From Planctomycetaceae bacterium (GTDB taxonomy: Bacteria; Planctomycetota; Planctomycetia; Planctomycetales; Planctomycetaceae), in NCBI GenBank assembly GCA_024742875.1, contig JANSXP010000009.1:1-64000 (forward strand): a stretch of 64,000 nt of DNA, read 5' to 3'. Below, one piece after another: positions 30,406 through 40,488 of this stretch. The translations under genes were made by a program, and so were the position numbers. The notes under the pieces were generated by a model. That model saw nothing but the letters and a program-made list of their open reading frames with translations, did not search any database and was not told the DNA's origin. Each line of letters opens with the position of its first letter. The first letter of the stretch is position 1.

Positions 30406-31377
30406 ATGATGATTGCCGCTGCATGCATTGTGTCAGCACTGACGCACGAACTGGATACACTGCGGGAGATGCAGGCCGCGTTCCGACGGCGGCAGGCCAT
30501 CACGACCTTTGAGGTGCAGTGGAACGCTGAGCTGACCGTCATTGAGAATCACGATGCGGTTCGCGCGGACCGATGCCCCAGGGTGATTACCTGTCCGCCA
30601 CAGTCGTTTGCCGTCCAGGGGGACTGCGTCTGCTACCGCGGATTTCGCGACCCCTTCTATGAAAAGGTGGGATCGGAGCTCACCGACTACATTTGCTACT
30701 TCAATGGGCAGGACTCCATCACCTGCCGCATCACGCCAGCACCAGGACGAGAACGTGTGGCCGAGGTGCATCAGAAAAACGCCTTCGACGACAGGCAAAA
30801 CCTTACGTTCGCGCCCTTATGGATGCACTTTTGCACCAACCATCACATGGGTATTCCTCTGCGTGCTGATCAGTTGACGCTGCTGCCTGAGGGAGAAAAC
30901 ATCAATGGAGTTCCCTGCCGAGTGCTGACCGGGCAGCGCAGACGGCAGACCTTTCGGATTTTCGTTGCGCCCGATCTCGACTTCGCCATCGTGCGCTACA
31001 TCGAAATGTCTGAGGGCGGCATACTGCGGGCCTACCAGGTCGACACACAGTACAAAACACTTGAAGGTCATAAGGTCCCTCTGGCATGGCACGCGCAATG
31101 GTATTCCGGAGGTATGATCCGCCAGTCCTTAAAGGCCAGCGTCCAGCAGGTGGCGCTTGATCGAAAACCGGATCGTGATCACCTGCGACCCACATTCCCA
31201 ACAGGAACAAAGGTCCACGACATTTCGGAGGGGATTATTTACCAGGTGGCGGATGACGGCAGTTATCAGTTGCAACGCCGCACAGTGCGGTCCTCTCGCA
31301 TCGTACGCCCCCGTCCTGCCAACTTCCGGCATGTCAACCTGCTTCCGCTGGGCATCATTCCGGACGTTCCCAACTGA
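30406..31377 (+). CDS. Hypothetical exported protein
   Basis: ATG 30406 gives MMIAAACIVSALTHELDTL; coding-like ORF of 323 codons, family not recognised. Confidence 0.55.
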   Translation: MMIAAACIVSALTHELDTLREMQAAFRRRQAITTFEVQWNAELTVIENHDAVRADRCPRVITCPPQSFAVQGDCVCYRGFRDPFYEKVGSELTDYICYFNGQDSITCRITPAPGRERVAEVHQKNAFDDRQNLTFAPLWMHFCTNHHMGIPLRADQLTLLPEGENINGVPCRVLTGQRRRQTFRIFVAPDLDFAIVRYIEMSEGGILRAYQVDTQYKTLEGHKVPLAWHAQWYSGGMIRQSLKASVQQVALDRKPDRDHLRPTFPTGTKVHDISEGIIYQVADDGSYQLQRRTVRSSRIVRPRPANFRHVNLLPLGIIPDVPN

Positions 31378-31491
31378 GCTCCTGCAAATTGCGAAACGTG
31401 CCGGTATCTGCATAATCATTGGATCGACCGGTAACGATTCGCACCTCAAACCGGCTCGTCGCCCCTGTGGGTTTTCGGTAGGCCATCAATC

Positions 31492-32589
31492 ATGAACAAC
31501 CAGCGCGGACTTTCTATCCTGATCCCGCTGGGAATGCTCGGTCTGGCGTTCGTTGTTGGCAATGTATTTTCCGAGTCGGACGTGCGTTATTCTCGAACAG
31601 ACGCCGTCTTCCGCCACGATGGCTGGGCGGATTCCGCATCCTGCGGTGAATGCCATGAGCAGGCAGAAGAATTTGACCAGACCGGCCACGCCCAAACTCT
31701 GCTGCCGGCGACCGCACCGCACAGCGTTCAGCTGCTGCAGATGCTCGAGGACTCAGACATCGGTCAGAAGCAGCGGGTCACGATCGACGCCGCTGGTGAG
31801 CAACTGCTGCTGGCCCGCACAACGGAAAGTGGGACTACGCGGGCAGCCGTCGGCTGGTGTGTGGGCAGTGGCACCCATGCACGAACATGGGTTTCCATAC
31901 TGCCGGACTCAATGGGGGCCACGGATCTTCTGGAATATCGGTGGACATGGTTTCGTGACGGTCAGGATTTTGCCGTGACTCCGGGACATCCGGATGTGGT
32001 GCCCCCCACCGGTGCTGGCTGTCTGGGGCTTCAGTTTGACGGCCCACGTGCCGTTCGCTGTTTCAGCTGCCACGCCACGAGACTTGGAACACGCGAGGAC
32101 CGCGTGGACGAAGCGCATTTGGTCGCTGGTGTTCGCTGCCAGCGGTGTCACGGTCCCCGCGGTGAGCATGTCGCCTCTGGCGGCGAAATCACAAATGACA
32201 GCTGGCGTTTTGAAGACCGTGAAGAAAGCGTCCGCCGCTGCGGCCAGTGTCATCGAAATGCGGAAGAATTTACGGCGGAAGAACTTCGCCCGAACAACAC
32301 CGTCCTGCCACGGTTTCAGCCTGTCGGGCTGACACAGTCTTCGTGTTATCTGCTCTCTGAATTGAGCTGCACCAGTTGCCACGATCCACACAAGCCACTG
32401 TCCGCTCAGGACTCACTGGGGGACTGGCAGTGCGTGCAGTGCCATAGCCCCGAACACAACAGTCAGACGCTGTGTGCCGCGGGCCATTCGGCGGACTGTG
32501 TTCGCTGCCATATGCCCAAAGTCCGGCAGCCGGATTCTCCGCTGAAGTTTACCGATCACTGGATCCGCATCAGAAAAGAAGCGCCCTGA
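31492..32589 (+). CDS. Multiheme cytochrome c, seven CXXCH motifs
   Basis: CGECH, CFSCH, CQRCH, CGQCH, CTSCH, CVQCH, CVRCH; N-terminal TM/signal segment. Confidence 0.88.
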   Translation: MNNQRGLSILIPLGMLGLAFVVGNVFSESDVRYSRTDAVFRHDGWADSASCGECHEQAEEFDQTGHAQTLLPATAPHSVQLLQMLEDSDIGQKQRVTIDAAGEQLLLARTTESGTTRAAVGWCVGSGTHARTWVSILPDSMGATDLLEYRWTWFRDGQDFAVTPGHPDVVPPTGAGCLGLQFDGPRAVRCFSCHATRLGTREDRVDEAHLVAGVRCQRCHGPRGEHVASGGEITNDSWRFEDREESVRRCGQCHRNAEEFTAEELRPNNTVLPRFQPVGLTQSSCYLLSELSCTSCHDPHKPLSAQDSLGDWQCVQCHSPEHNSQTLCAAGHSADCVRCHMPKVRQPDSPLKFTDHWIRIRKEAP

Positions 32590-33122
32590 TGGCGGAACTG
32601 ACCCGAAGACATTTGCGCCGCGACAAGTGGCTTCTGCTGACGTGTGTGGCTGTCCTGACAGCGATGCGAATTCTCTGTCATCCCGAGCCAGCCGTCTGCC
32701 TGGTGGCCCCTCCTCACGAGTCTCTTCTGGATCATGACGTCGCGTGGAATGTTCCCGTCACCACACTGCCGGACGCTGCGTCGCTCTATCAGGTGCCACC
32801 GGAATACGCTCTTTGTGCTCTTTCGATAGCAGCATCCTTTTGCCTGCTCTGCCTGCCCCGGACATCCACGAGCGGTCTTCTTTTGCTGGGACTAACGGCC
32901 GCCCTGCCGCCGCAGGACGTCATCATCGGCTGGACCATCGTTGTGGCGGCGATGGGCACCTCTGTGTCGACACGGCTGGCCCTTCGGGCCGTCATTCTGC
33001 TGATCGGTATCTGTTTCAGTCTGGAAACGGGGTTCCTTGTCGCTGCCTGCCTGCTGCTGGATTTGGCAGACGGGCAGACTCACAGACGGGCGGCCCCAGC
33101 ATGCGGACCGCGCAGGCTCTGA
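32589..33122 (+). CDS. Hypothetical membrane protein, possibly with a chimeric C-terminus
   Basis: Start overlaps the cytochrome stop by 1 nt (tgatgg); hydrophobic segments ALCALSIAASFCLLCL, VIIGWTIVVAAMG, AVILLIGICFSLETGFLVAACLLLDLA; C-terminus runs into the FBPase remnant. Confidence 0.55.
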   Translation: MAELTRRHLRRDKWLLLTCVAVLTAMRILCHPEPAVCLVAPPHESLLDHDVAWNVPVTTLPDAASLYQVPPEYALCALSIAASFCLLCLPRTSTSGLLLLGLTAALPPQDVIIGWTIVVAAMGTSVSTRLALRAVILLIGICFSLETGFLVAACLLLDLADGQTHRRAAPACGPRRL

Positions 33123-33471
33123 TCTGCTCAGACGTCTGCAGTGTTTCGGTCAGCCGCTGAGTCACCTCCGCCGGATAAAAAATCAGCTTCAGAAATTCGG
33201 CCCGTTCGGACTCGTCCATCGACTCAGCAAAGATCCTCTGCACCAGTGGCCGCAGTGTCCCGCTGGCGTTGTTGATGACGTGCTGCAGCTTTTTGTCTTC
33301 TCCGTGGATGTCACTGATGACATGCACGGCTCCTTTGGGAAGCGTCTGAACGGCGGCCAGCCGGGCGGTTTCCGAAATCGCGGCATCCACATTGGGAAAC
33401 TGTCCGGCCAGCAGCTCCAGCATGGAAAGGTCAGCTTCAGGACGTTTGAAGGTGTGTGTCGTCGTACTCAT
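33016..33471 (-). pseudogene. Truncated class III fructose-1,6-bisphosphatase, N-terminal fragment only
   Basis: LELLAGQFPNVDAAISETARLAAVQTLPKGAVHVISDIHGEDKKLQHVINNASGTLRPLVQRIF...ELKLIFYPAEVTQRL resembles the start of the roughly 650-aa FBPase class III, but the ORF stops at 151 aa. Confidence 0.72.
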
Positions 33472-33521
33472 GAACCGTGGGTCTGCACTGCGAGGTGGCT
33501 TACAGAGAAGTGAATCGAGCG

Positions 33522-34985
33522 TTACCTGTTCCGTTTTCGGGCAGCGGGAACGGGCGGGCGGGCTGGACGTTCATCGAGCGGATCAAAAAATCGCATATTC
33601 CTGCCAACACGATCAAAGTCCCCCAGGTCGTCACGCATGTGTTCCGCGAGCTCGAGTAAACGTGCGACCACGTGTGGATGATCGTCGGCCACATTTTTTG
33701 TTTCACCCGGGTCTTGCTGCAGATTCACCAGAAACGGCTCCGCAAAGCCAACCCGGTCCGCAGCCGCAATGTGAGTGTTGCGACTGAACGGCGCGGCCCC
33801 CGCCGGTTCTTTGTCCCGCGGCAGATGGAGTTTCCAGCGCCCCTGCCGCACAGCCTGCAGGTGAACGCGAAGATAATAGAAGTACGTTTTTTCGGCACTG
33901 GCCTGATCAAAGTCGCCGTGAAACAAATGGCGGATATCTTCTCCATCGATGACGCGATCTGTCGGAGGCAAAGTTCCGGCCAGTGCCGCCAGCGTGGGCA
34001 TCACGTCCATCGTGGAAGCAAGTGAGTCGCACACGCTCCCGGCAGGCACGCGGCCCGGCCCCCACAGGATTGTGGGCACCCGCACTCCGCCCTCAAATGT
34101 TGACACTTTTCCGCTGCGCAGCGGCCCCGCCGACCCGCCGTGATCGCCCGGCAGTCGGCCATCAGCCCGGTCTTTGTTTTTAATCAGCCACGGACCGTTG
34201 TCGCTGGTGAACAGCACGTATGTATTGTCCGCCAGGTTCATGTCCTCCAGAGCATCCAGAAGTCGTCCCACGTTAAAATCAATTTCCTCAATCACATCCC
34301 CATACAGGCCACGCGAACTCTTCCCGCGAAACCGCTCCGACGCAGCGAGCCGCGTGTGTGGCATTGTGTGGGGGATGTAAACAAAGAACGGCTGTTCACG
34401 ATTTGTGCGGATAAAACCGATGGCCTCGTCTGTGTACCGCTGTGTCAAAGTGGCCATCTCCGTGGCCGGTTCGATCAGCTCTTCGTTACGATAGAGGTTG
34501 GCGATGCGGTCGTTGCTCGTCGGCGTGCCGAAAAAGTAGTCGAACCCCTGGCGGGTCGGAAACAGGTCCATGTAGAACCCGGACTGAGCGTGCTTTGCCA
34601 GATCCCATTTGCCAAAACACGCCGTCGCGTATCCGGCGTCTTTGAGCACTTCCGCCACCGTCACCTCACGCTCATGCAGAATTGGGTGAACCTGCTTGGT
34701 GTGTCCGCGTTCGGCGACGCGCATCGGGTAGCATCCCGTCATCAGAGCGGCTCGGGACGGACCACAGATTGGCTGAGCATAGAAGTGTGTGAACTTCATT
34801 CCCTCGGCAGCCATCTGATCCAGACGCGGCGTGCGAATATCGGGGGAACCAAAACAGCCCACGTCCTGATAGCCCTGGTCATCCGTAAAGATCACAACAA
34901 AATTGGGGGGCGCAGCGGCAGGCAACCGAGTACAGCTGAGCACAGCAGAGACAAAAATCAGGTTTCTTACGTCAGCAAATCCCAT
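33522..34985 (-). CDS. Arylsulfatase A-type sulfatase
   Basis: PNFVVIFTDDQGYQDVGCFG, ICGPSRAALMTGCYP, ACFGKWDLAKH, FTSDNGPWL. ATG 34985 gives a signal peptide; the longer ORF to 35684 is probably over-extended. Confidence 0.9.
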   Translation of the reverse strand: MGFADVRNLIFVSAVLSCTRLPAAAPPNFVVIFTDDQGYQDVGCFGSPDIRTPRLDQMAAEGMKFTHFYAQPICGPSRAALMTGCYPMRVAERGHTKQVHPILHEREVTVAEVLKDAGYATACFGKWDLAKHAQSGFYMDLFPTRQGFDYFFGTPTSNDRIANLYRNEELIEPATEMATLTQRYTDEAIGFIRTNREQPFFVYIPHTMPHTRLAASERFRGKSSRGLYGDVIEEIDFNVGRLLDALEDMNLADNTYVLFTSDNGPWLIKNKDRADGRLPGDHGGSAGPLRSGKVSTFEGGVRVPTILWGPGRVPAGSVCDSLASTMDVMPTLAALAGTLPPTDRVIDGEDIRHLFHGDFDQASAEKTYFYYLRVHLQAVRQGRWKLHLPRDKEPAGAAPFSRNTHIAAADRVGFAEPFLVNLQQDPGETKNVADDHPHVVARLLELAEHMRDDLGDFDRVGRNMRFFDPLDERPARPPVPAARKRNR

Positions 34986-35234
34986 CGATGGCTCCTGAAG
35001 AGAAAACTCGCCCATTGTCGACCGGCTGCTGATGTTAACGCGAAGACGACGATCGACGTAGTGTGCGAGTGTCGTGAGTGAGGGGATCTGTGGTCGGTTT
35101 CCTGCCGCAATCAGGAAATTGCCCATTGTCAGTCGCGATTCCCAGCAGTCCCCGAAACAATGCCTCACGGTCGCGAGCGATCGCGGCGATTCTGGACTCG
35201 GTCTTCGTCTGTTCTTATCAAGGTCAGAACTGTG

Positions 35235-38200
35235 GTGACGGTTAGTGATGCCTCCGATTCGTGGAAGCGAATTTTGAAAATCAGTCTGATCCTCGGCATT
35301 TTCCTTCCGGAATTCGGGGAGATCACTGCCAGTGAAGATTGGCCCGGATTTCGCGGACCGCAGGGGAGTGGTCTGGCAGATGGCCACGAAACGGCCGTTC
35401 GCTGGGACGCGACTGACCCAGACGACGCATCGGTCCTGTGGCGGACTCCCATTCCCGGGCTGGGTCACTCGTGTCCAATTATCGCAGGCGATCGACTGTT
35501 TGTGGCGACGGCCAGGCCGGACGACGATGCGGAAACGGACGTGCAGATTGGCCGTGGCGGCAATGTGGATACGGCCAGCGACGACAGCGAGCACACATGG
35601 AGCGTCCTTTGCCTGGACAAGAATTCCGGGCAGTTGCTGTGGCAGCAGGAGGCACATGCCGGTGTCCCGCAGACGACGCGGCACACCAAGTCTTCACACG
35701 CCAATCCCACAGTGGCGGTCAGCGGCGATAACGTGGTTGCCTTCTTCGGGTCGGAAGGACTGTTCTGCTACAGCCTCGATGGTGAGCTGAAATGGAAACG
35801 GGACCTGGGTGTCATCGACGTCACCTGGTCCGGCATTGGCTGGGGTTATTCCAGTTCCCCCGCTGTGTTTAAAGATCACATCGTGCTCGTCTGCGACGTG
35901 GCTGACGATCCGTACGTGATGGCATTGAGCCTGAAGGATGGAGAACAGCTCTGGCGTACATCCCGCAGGGATGACTGTGAGGGTAGTTGGGGCAGTCCGT
36001 TCATTTACACCACCGACGGTCAGCAGCGAGTGGTGATCAACGGCTGGCCGTGGATTGTGGCCTACGACCTGAACAGTGGTGAGGAAGTGTGGCGGGTGAA
36101 AGGCGGCGGTGACATTCCCGTGCCGACTCCGTTTGTGGCCCGCGAGACGGTCTATATGACGAACGCTCACGGCGGCAAGTCCCCGATCATCGCAGTGCGC
36201 ACTGATGCGGACGGCAACCTGACGGAATCCGAATCGCCCGAACAGGCGGGACTGGCCTGGCGTGTCGAACGGGGTGGCTCGTATATGTCAACACCTGTCG
36301 TGGTGGGCGATTACATTTACCTTGCCACCACCAACGGCGTGATTCGATGTTTTGATGCCGGGACAGGTGAAAAGATCTACGAGAAACGACTGGGCAGCGG
36401 CGCTTACATTGTCTCTTCGCTGGTCGCTGCCAACGAGCGAATTTATGTACCGTCAGAAGATGGAACGGTCTACGTCGTCGCCGCCGGGCCACAGTACAAA
36501 CTGCTGTCGAAGAATCGCCTTGGGGCCCCCTGCCTGGCCACACCGGCCATCAGCGAAGGCGTTATCTACTTTCGCACCACAGAGGGTCTGCTGGCGATCG
36601 GTCCCGACAAACAGCCGGCTGCACCGACCAGCAATCGCAAACCCAACGTGCTGTTTATCGCGGTCGATGACCTGCGTCCCACGCTTGGCTGTTATGGTGA
36701 CCCGCTGGCGATCTCGCCCAACATCGACCGCCTCGCGTCACAGGGCGTACGTTTTCAACGCGCGTATTGTCAGGTGGCAGTCTGCAATCCGTCACGCGCC
36801 AGCCTGATGACCGGGCTGCGCCCGGACAACCTGGGCGTGTGGACGCTCCCCATTCACTTTCGCGAAGCGCAGCCGGATGCCGTCACGCTGCCGCAATGGC
36901 TGCGAAAATCGGGCTACACTGCCATCAGTCACGGTAAGATTTATCATAATCCGACCCCCGATCCCCAGTCGTGGAGTGAACCGATTCGAGACCTGCCATC
37001 GCTGCCGTATTTTTATCCTGACGGCACCAGGGAATCTGTTCGATCGGCCATGGAGAAACTTCCCGCAGGAGACTGGCGGAAGAACAACCTGCGCGGGCCA
37101 GCCACAGCAGCACCGGAACTGGCGGACAACCAGTTACTGGACGGTGCCCGCACAGACCTGTGTATCGAAGACCTGCAGCGACTGGCCAGAGCCGACGCCC
37201 CCTTCTTTCTGGCGATGGGCTACATTCGTCCCCACCTGTCGTTTGTCGCACCCAAAAAATACTGGGACATGTACGATCCTGAAAAACTGCCCGTGCTGCG
37301 GCAGCAGAAACAGCCCGTCGATGCCCCGCCGTATGCTCTGGCCAACAACAGCGAAGTGTCTCACTACGTCGACATGATGGAAATGCCCAAACCGTGGGAT
37401 GACAGGGAGTTGTCCGCAGAGCAGGCCCAGCGACTGGTTCATGGCTATCACGCCTGCGTCAGTTACATCGATGCTCAGATCGGCCGGCTGCTGGACGCAC
37501 TTGAAGCCTCGGGCGCTGCCGACAACACCATCGTGGTGCTGTGGAGCGATCATGGGTACAAGCTGGGGGAGTACCGCGGCTGGGGCAAAATGTCGAACTA
37601 CGAAATCGACACCCGCGTCCCACTCATCATCCGCGCTCCGTCCATGCCGAAGACGGCCGGTCAGTCATCAGAGGCTCTGGCCGAACTGCTGGACGTGTAT
37701 CCGACGCTGTGTGAACTGACGGGTGTCGAGACGCCCGATTTTGTGGACGGCAAAAGTCTCGTTCCCGTGCTGCATAACACAAAGACCCGTGTGCATCAGG
37801 CGGCCGTCAGTCAGTACTACCGCCGGCACGAAGGCGACGCCTACATGGGTTACGCTCTGCGGACCGATCGCTGGCGCTACGTGGAATGGCGGGACTTTGA
37901 AAGCGGTGAAATCAAGGAGCGAGAACTGTACGACCACTCTCAGGAAGCAGCTTCTCACCTGGGGGGCGCGGAAGAGGCCAATCTGGCGGAATCGGCTGAC
38001 GAAGACATCATCCGTAAACTCAGCGTGATGCTGTGGTCCACGCATCCTCCCCGCAAGCTGGACTTGACGCCCGCCGTCCACACCAGCCCCAGCGGCACAG
38101 GTCGCCTGGCTGTCGACATCAGCTTCCGGAACACCCATGACGGGGCAGTCACCGTTTATCCCATTCAGCCCACCGGCAAACGCAGTCGAGGGCGCAAACT

Positions 38201-38327
38201 CAATCCGGGAGAGTCAGTCACGTACAACGCACGGCTCGGCGGCGTCTATGTGGTGGAAAGCGAAGACGGCACCATTCACCAGATTCACTCACCCGCCTGG
38301 CCGGCGAAGACGATCGAAGTGCACTGA
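35235..38327 (+). CDS. Fusion protein: N-terminal PQQ-type beta-propeller and C-terminal iduronate-2-sulfatase-like sulfatase
   Basis: Propeller WPGFRGPQGSGLADG...VLWRTPIPGLGHSCPIIAGDRLFVATARPD...; sulfatase KPNVLFIAVDDLRPTLGCYGD...AVCNPSRASLMTGLRPDNLGVW...LWSDHGYKLGEY, all in one frame. Start uncertain (ORF from 35160). Confidence 0.88.
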   Translation: MTVSDASDSWKRILKISLILGIFLPEFGEITASEDWPGFRGPQGSGLADGHETAVRWDATDPDDASVLWRTPIPGLGHSCPIIAGDRLFVATARPDDDAETDVQIGRGGNVDTASDDSEHTWSVLCLDKNSGQLLWQQEAHAGVPQTTRHTKSSHANPTVAVSGDNVVAFFGSEGLFCYSLDGELKWKRDLGVIDVTWSGIGWGYSSSPAVFKDHIVLVCDVADDPYVMALSLKDGEQLWRTSRRDDCEGSWGSPFIYTTDGQQRVVINGWPWIVAYDLNSGEEVWRVKGGGDIPVPTPFVARETVYMTNAHGGKSPIIAVRTDADGNLTESESPEQAGLAWRVERGGSYMSTPVVVGDYIYLATTNGVIRCFDAGTGEKIYEKRLGSGAYIVSSLVAANERIYVPSEDGTVYVVAAGPQYKLLSKNRLGAPCLATPAISEGVIYFRTTEGLLAIGPDKQPAAPTSNRKPNVLFIAVDDLRPTLGCYGDPLAISPNIDRLASQGVRFQRAYCQVAVCNPSRASLMTGLRPDNLGVWTLPIHFREAQPDAVTLPQWLRKSGYTAISHGKIYHNPTPDPQSWSEPIRDLPSLPYFYPDGTRESVRSAMEKLPAGDWRKNNLRGPATAAPELADNQLLDGARTDLCIEDLQRLARADAPFFLAMGYIRPHLSFVAPKKYWDMYDPEKLPVLRQQKQPVDAPPYALANNSEVSHYVDMMEMPKPWDDRELSAEQAQRLVHGYHACVSYIDAQIGRLLDALEASGAADNTIVVLWSDHGYKLGEYRGWGKMSNYEIDTRVPLIIRAPSMPKTAGQSSEALAELLDVYPTLCELTGVETPDFVDGKSLVPVLHNTKTRVHQAAVSQYYRRHEGDAYMGYALRTDRWRYVEWRDFESGEIKERELYDHSQEAASHLGGAEEANLAESADEDIIRKLSVMLWSTHPPRKLDLTPAVHTSPSGTGRLAVDISFRNTHDGAVTVYPIQPTGKRSRGRKLNPGESVTYNARLGGVYVVESEDGTIHQIHSPAWPAKTIEVH

Positions 38328-38367
38328 AAAATCCTGTGCGTTGCGAGAGCAGTACAGGGCACCGAAT

Positions 38368-39333
38368 TTATTTTTCAACAGGTTTCCCCGCCGTCTTCCC
38401 CTGAACAGACTTGATCTGCTGATCAAGCATCTGCTGCATCACGGCGTTGCCCGCCATGCGTTTCTTCAGTTCCTGCAGTTGCCGAATCATTCTGTCACGC
38501 GACGCCGGCATGCCCCCGATCCCTCCCTGGGAACTGAACGAAAACGCCTGACCAGCGTTCTGAACGTTGCCCGGAACGCCTGCACCAAACGGCAACCCAC
38601 CGAGTTGGCCAAATGCCATGCCACCGACAGGCTGGCCACTGGTGTACTGCTGATAGACGGCGTGAACCTCCGGCAGACGTTTTTTCAGATCGTCCGCATT
38701 TTTGGCCAGCAGTTCTATCGGCTCCCCGCCACCCGTGCGGCGAACGGCAATGCCTGTACCCGGTCGTTCTTCAATCACAAGATTCTGACCGTCTTCCTGA
38801 ATCCTGATCGTCCGCACGCCATTCACGCTGGACACCGAGACACTCCTGTTGCTGCCGCCACCAGCTAACGGATTGCCAGCCTGATCCCAGCCTGCAAATG
38901 GCTGAATCCCGTCAGCCGGTTTTGTATTGAGCGTGCGACGGGCCCGCTCCGCCGTGGAAGGACGGTCGCTCTCACTGAGCATCTGCAGCGTCACGCGTGC
39001 TGCCGTGGCCGCTTCATTATCCTCCGACTGCGACAGACTGCCCAGCACGTCAATCGAGCGTTCAATGGCCTCGCGTTTGTCGGACAAAGCGGCTTTGGCC
39101 AGCGCTGGCACAGCGCTGCTGCCAGCTGCCAGCAGCTTCTTTTTGGCCTGAACGCGTTTGGTGAGCCGCTGATGATCCAGTTGCTGCACCCAGGAATCGA
39201 TCTGGCTGCGTTCGGCATCCGTGAGCGTTTGCTTTTCCATCGGCTGTTTGGGGTTGGGTTGCTCGTCTGCCACAGCACAACAGGGCGACAGCAGCAGTGT
39301 CAGCAGCAGACAGGGAACGGAATTCGTTTTCAT
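38368..39333 (-). CDS. Secreted protein with HEAT-like N-terminal region
   Basis: MKTNSVPCLLLTLLLSPCCAVADEQ signal; HQRLTKRVQAKKKLLAAGSSAVPALAKAALSDKREAIERSIDVLGSL helical-repeat pattern. Confidence 0.65.
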   Translation of the reverse strand: MKTNSVPCLLLTLLLSPCCAVADEQPNPKQPMEKQTLTDAERSQIDSWVQQLDHQRLTKRVQAKKKLLAAGSSAVPALAKAALSDKREAIERSIDVLGSLSQSEDNEAATAARVTLQMLSESDRPSTAERARRTLNTKPADGIQPFAGWDQAGNPLAGGGSNRSVSVSSVNGVRTIRIQEDGQNLVIEERPGTGIAVRRTGGGEPIELLAKNADDLKKRLPEVHAVYQQYTSGQPVGGMAFGQLGGLPFGAGVPGNVQNAGQAFSFSSQGGIGGMPASRDRMIRQLQELKKRMAGNAVMQQMLDQQIKSVQGKTAGKPVEK

Positions 39334-39375
39334 GGGTCTCTCCACGATATTGAAAGGGGGGATGAGTAACGGTCG

Positions 39376-40488
39376 CTATTCTTCACGCTGGTAAATCGGC
39401 AACTGTCGCGCAGAGACCGTGAGTGTCAGAATCGCCAGAGCCGTTGGGTAACTGGTGTTGTAACGAAAGGCGCCGTCCGGATAGGACCAGCTGCCGTCCG
39501 CCTTCTGGTCAGCCAGCAGCGCGTCATACATCAGCGGGGCAAACTCCTGCCACTGTCTGCCGCCCAGCTGAAACATGGCCTGGCCACAGTAATAAAAGGC
39601 GTAGTATCGAAAGTTCTGCGGCCGCCCGCCGGCATCCGTCATTCGTGGCGGCCGAGCAAGAATGTAGTGACCGGCCGCCGTCAGTTCGTCGCTGCCGTGC
39701 TCACCGCACAGCTCCAGACAAAGTACGCCGATCCCCGTCATGGCCGTGCTGGAAGCCGGGCGGGACGGCATATAGGCAAAGCCGCCATCCTGCCGATGGC
39801 AGTTGAGAATGTAGGAAACGGCCATTTCGATATGCTCATCGGGAATCGCGGCGCCGTTCAGCCGCGCGGCCCGCAGCGCCATAATGGACCAGCCGGTCAG
39901 CGACAAATCACTGTCGGTTGTGCCCGGCGTGTACCGCCAGCCTCCCGTCTTTTCGTCACTGCGGGGTACTTTCTGAGCCTGCAGCAGCACCAGCAGTGCC
40001 CGCGGAAGAACCTGATCAATCTGCTGCTGTCGCTTACCGTCAACCATGCCTGACACTTCACACAGCAGCAGGGTGGCGATGCTGTGTTCATACATCAGGC
40101 CAGTCGTGCGACCGGCGTTGAGCTGACAGACGAGCAGACCATTGTCGAGCTGCTGGCTGAGCACATAGTCGATGCCCCGGTTAATCACCCGTCCGTAGCG
40201 ACCGCGCCCCGGTAAATGGCCTTTCGCCAGAAACGCCATGACAGCCAGCGATGTGATTCCCGTATTGCCGGGCACAGCGGCTGTCTGAAACGAACCGGCC
40301 AGTTGCGGCTGCCCCAGTTGCTGCGCGGCCGCCTCATCCAGTTGCTGTGAAGCCAGATACACCAGGCCCCGCGCGACGGCATCATCCAGACGGGCCTGGT
40401 AACGCCCCTGGAGAGCGGTCGCATTCTGAGCGTTTGCTGTCCAGGGCAGGAGTGCCCCCAAAACACACACCATCATGCCCCGTCTCAT
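39376..40488 (-). CDS. Prenyltransferase/squalene-hopene cyclase-repeat protein
   Basis: LDDAVARGLVYLASQQ, INRGIDYVLSQQLDNGLL, MAVSYILNCHRQDGGFAYMPSRP, ADQKADGSWSYPDG repeats. Confidence 0.78.
   Translation of the reverse strand: MRRGMMVCVLGALLPWTANAQNATALQGRYQARLDDAVARGLVYLASQQLDEAAAQQLGQPQLAGSFQTAAVPGNTGITSLAVMAFLAKGHLPGRGRYGRVINRGIDYVLSQQLDNGLLVCQLNAGRTTGLMYEHSIATLLLCEVSGMVDGKRQQQIDQVLPRALLVLLQAQKVPRSDEKTGGWRYTPGTTDSDLSLTGWSIMALRAARLNGAAIPDEHIEMAVSYILNCHRQDGGFAYMPSRPASSTAMTGIGVLCLELCGEHGSDELTAAGHYILARPPRMTDAGGRPQNFRYYAFYYCGQAMFQLGGRQWQEFAPLMYDALLADQKADGSWSYPDGAFRYNTSYPTALAILTLTVSARQLPIYQREE

Noticed and set aside
33522-35684. 720-aa version of the sulfatase ORF
   Set aside because: The N-terminal roughly 230 residues lack sulfatase features; ATG 34985 gives a normal signal peptide and sulfatase start.
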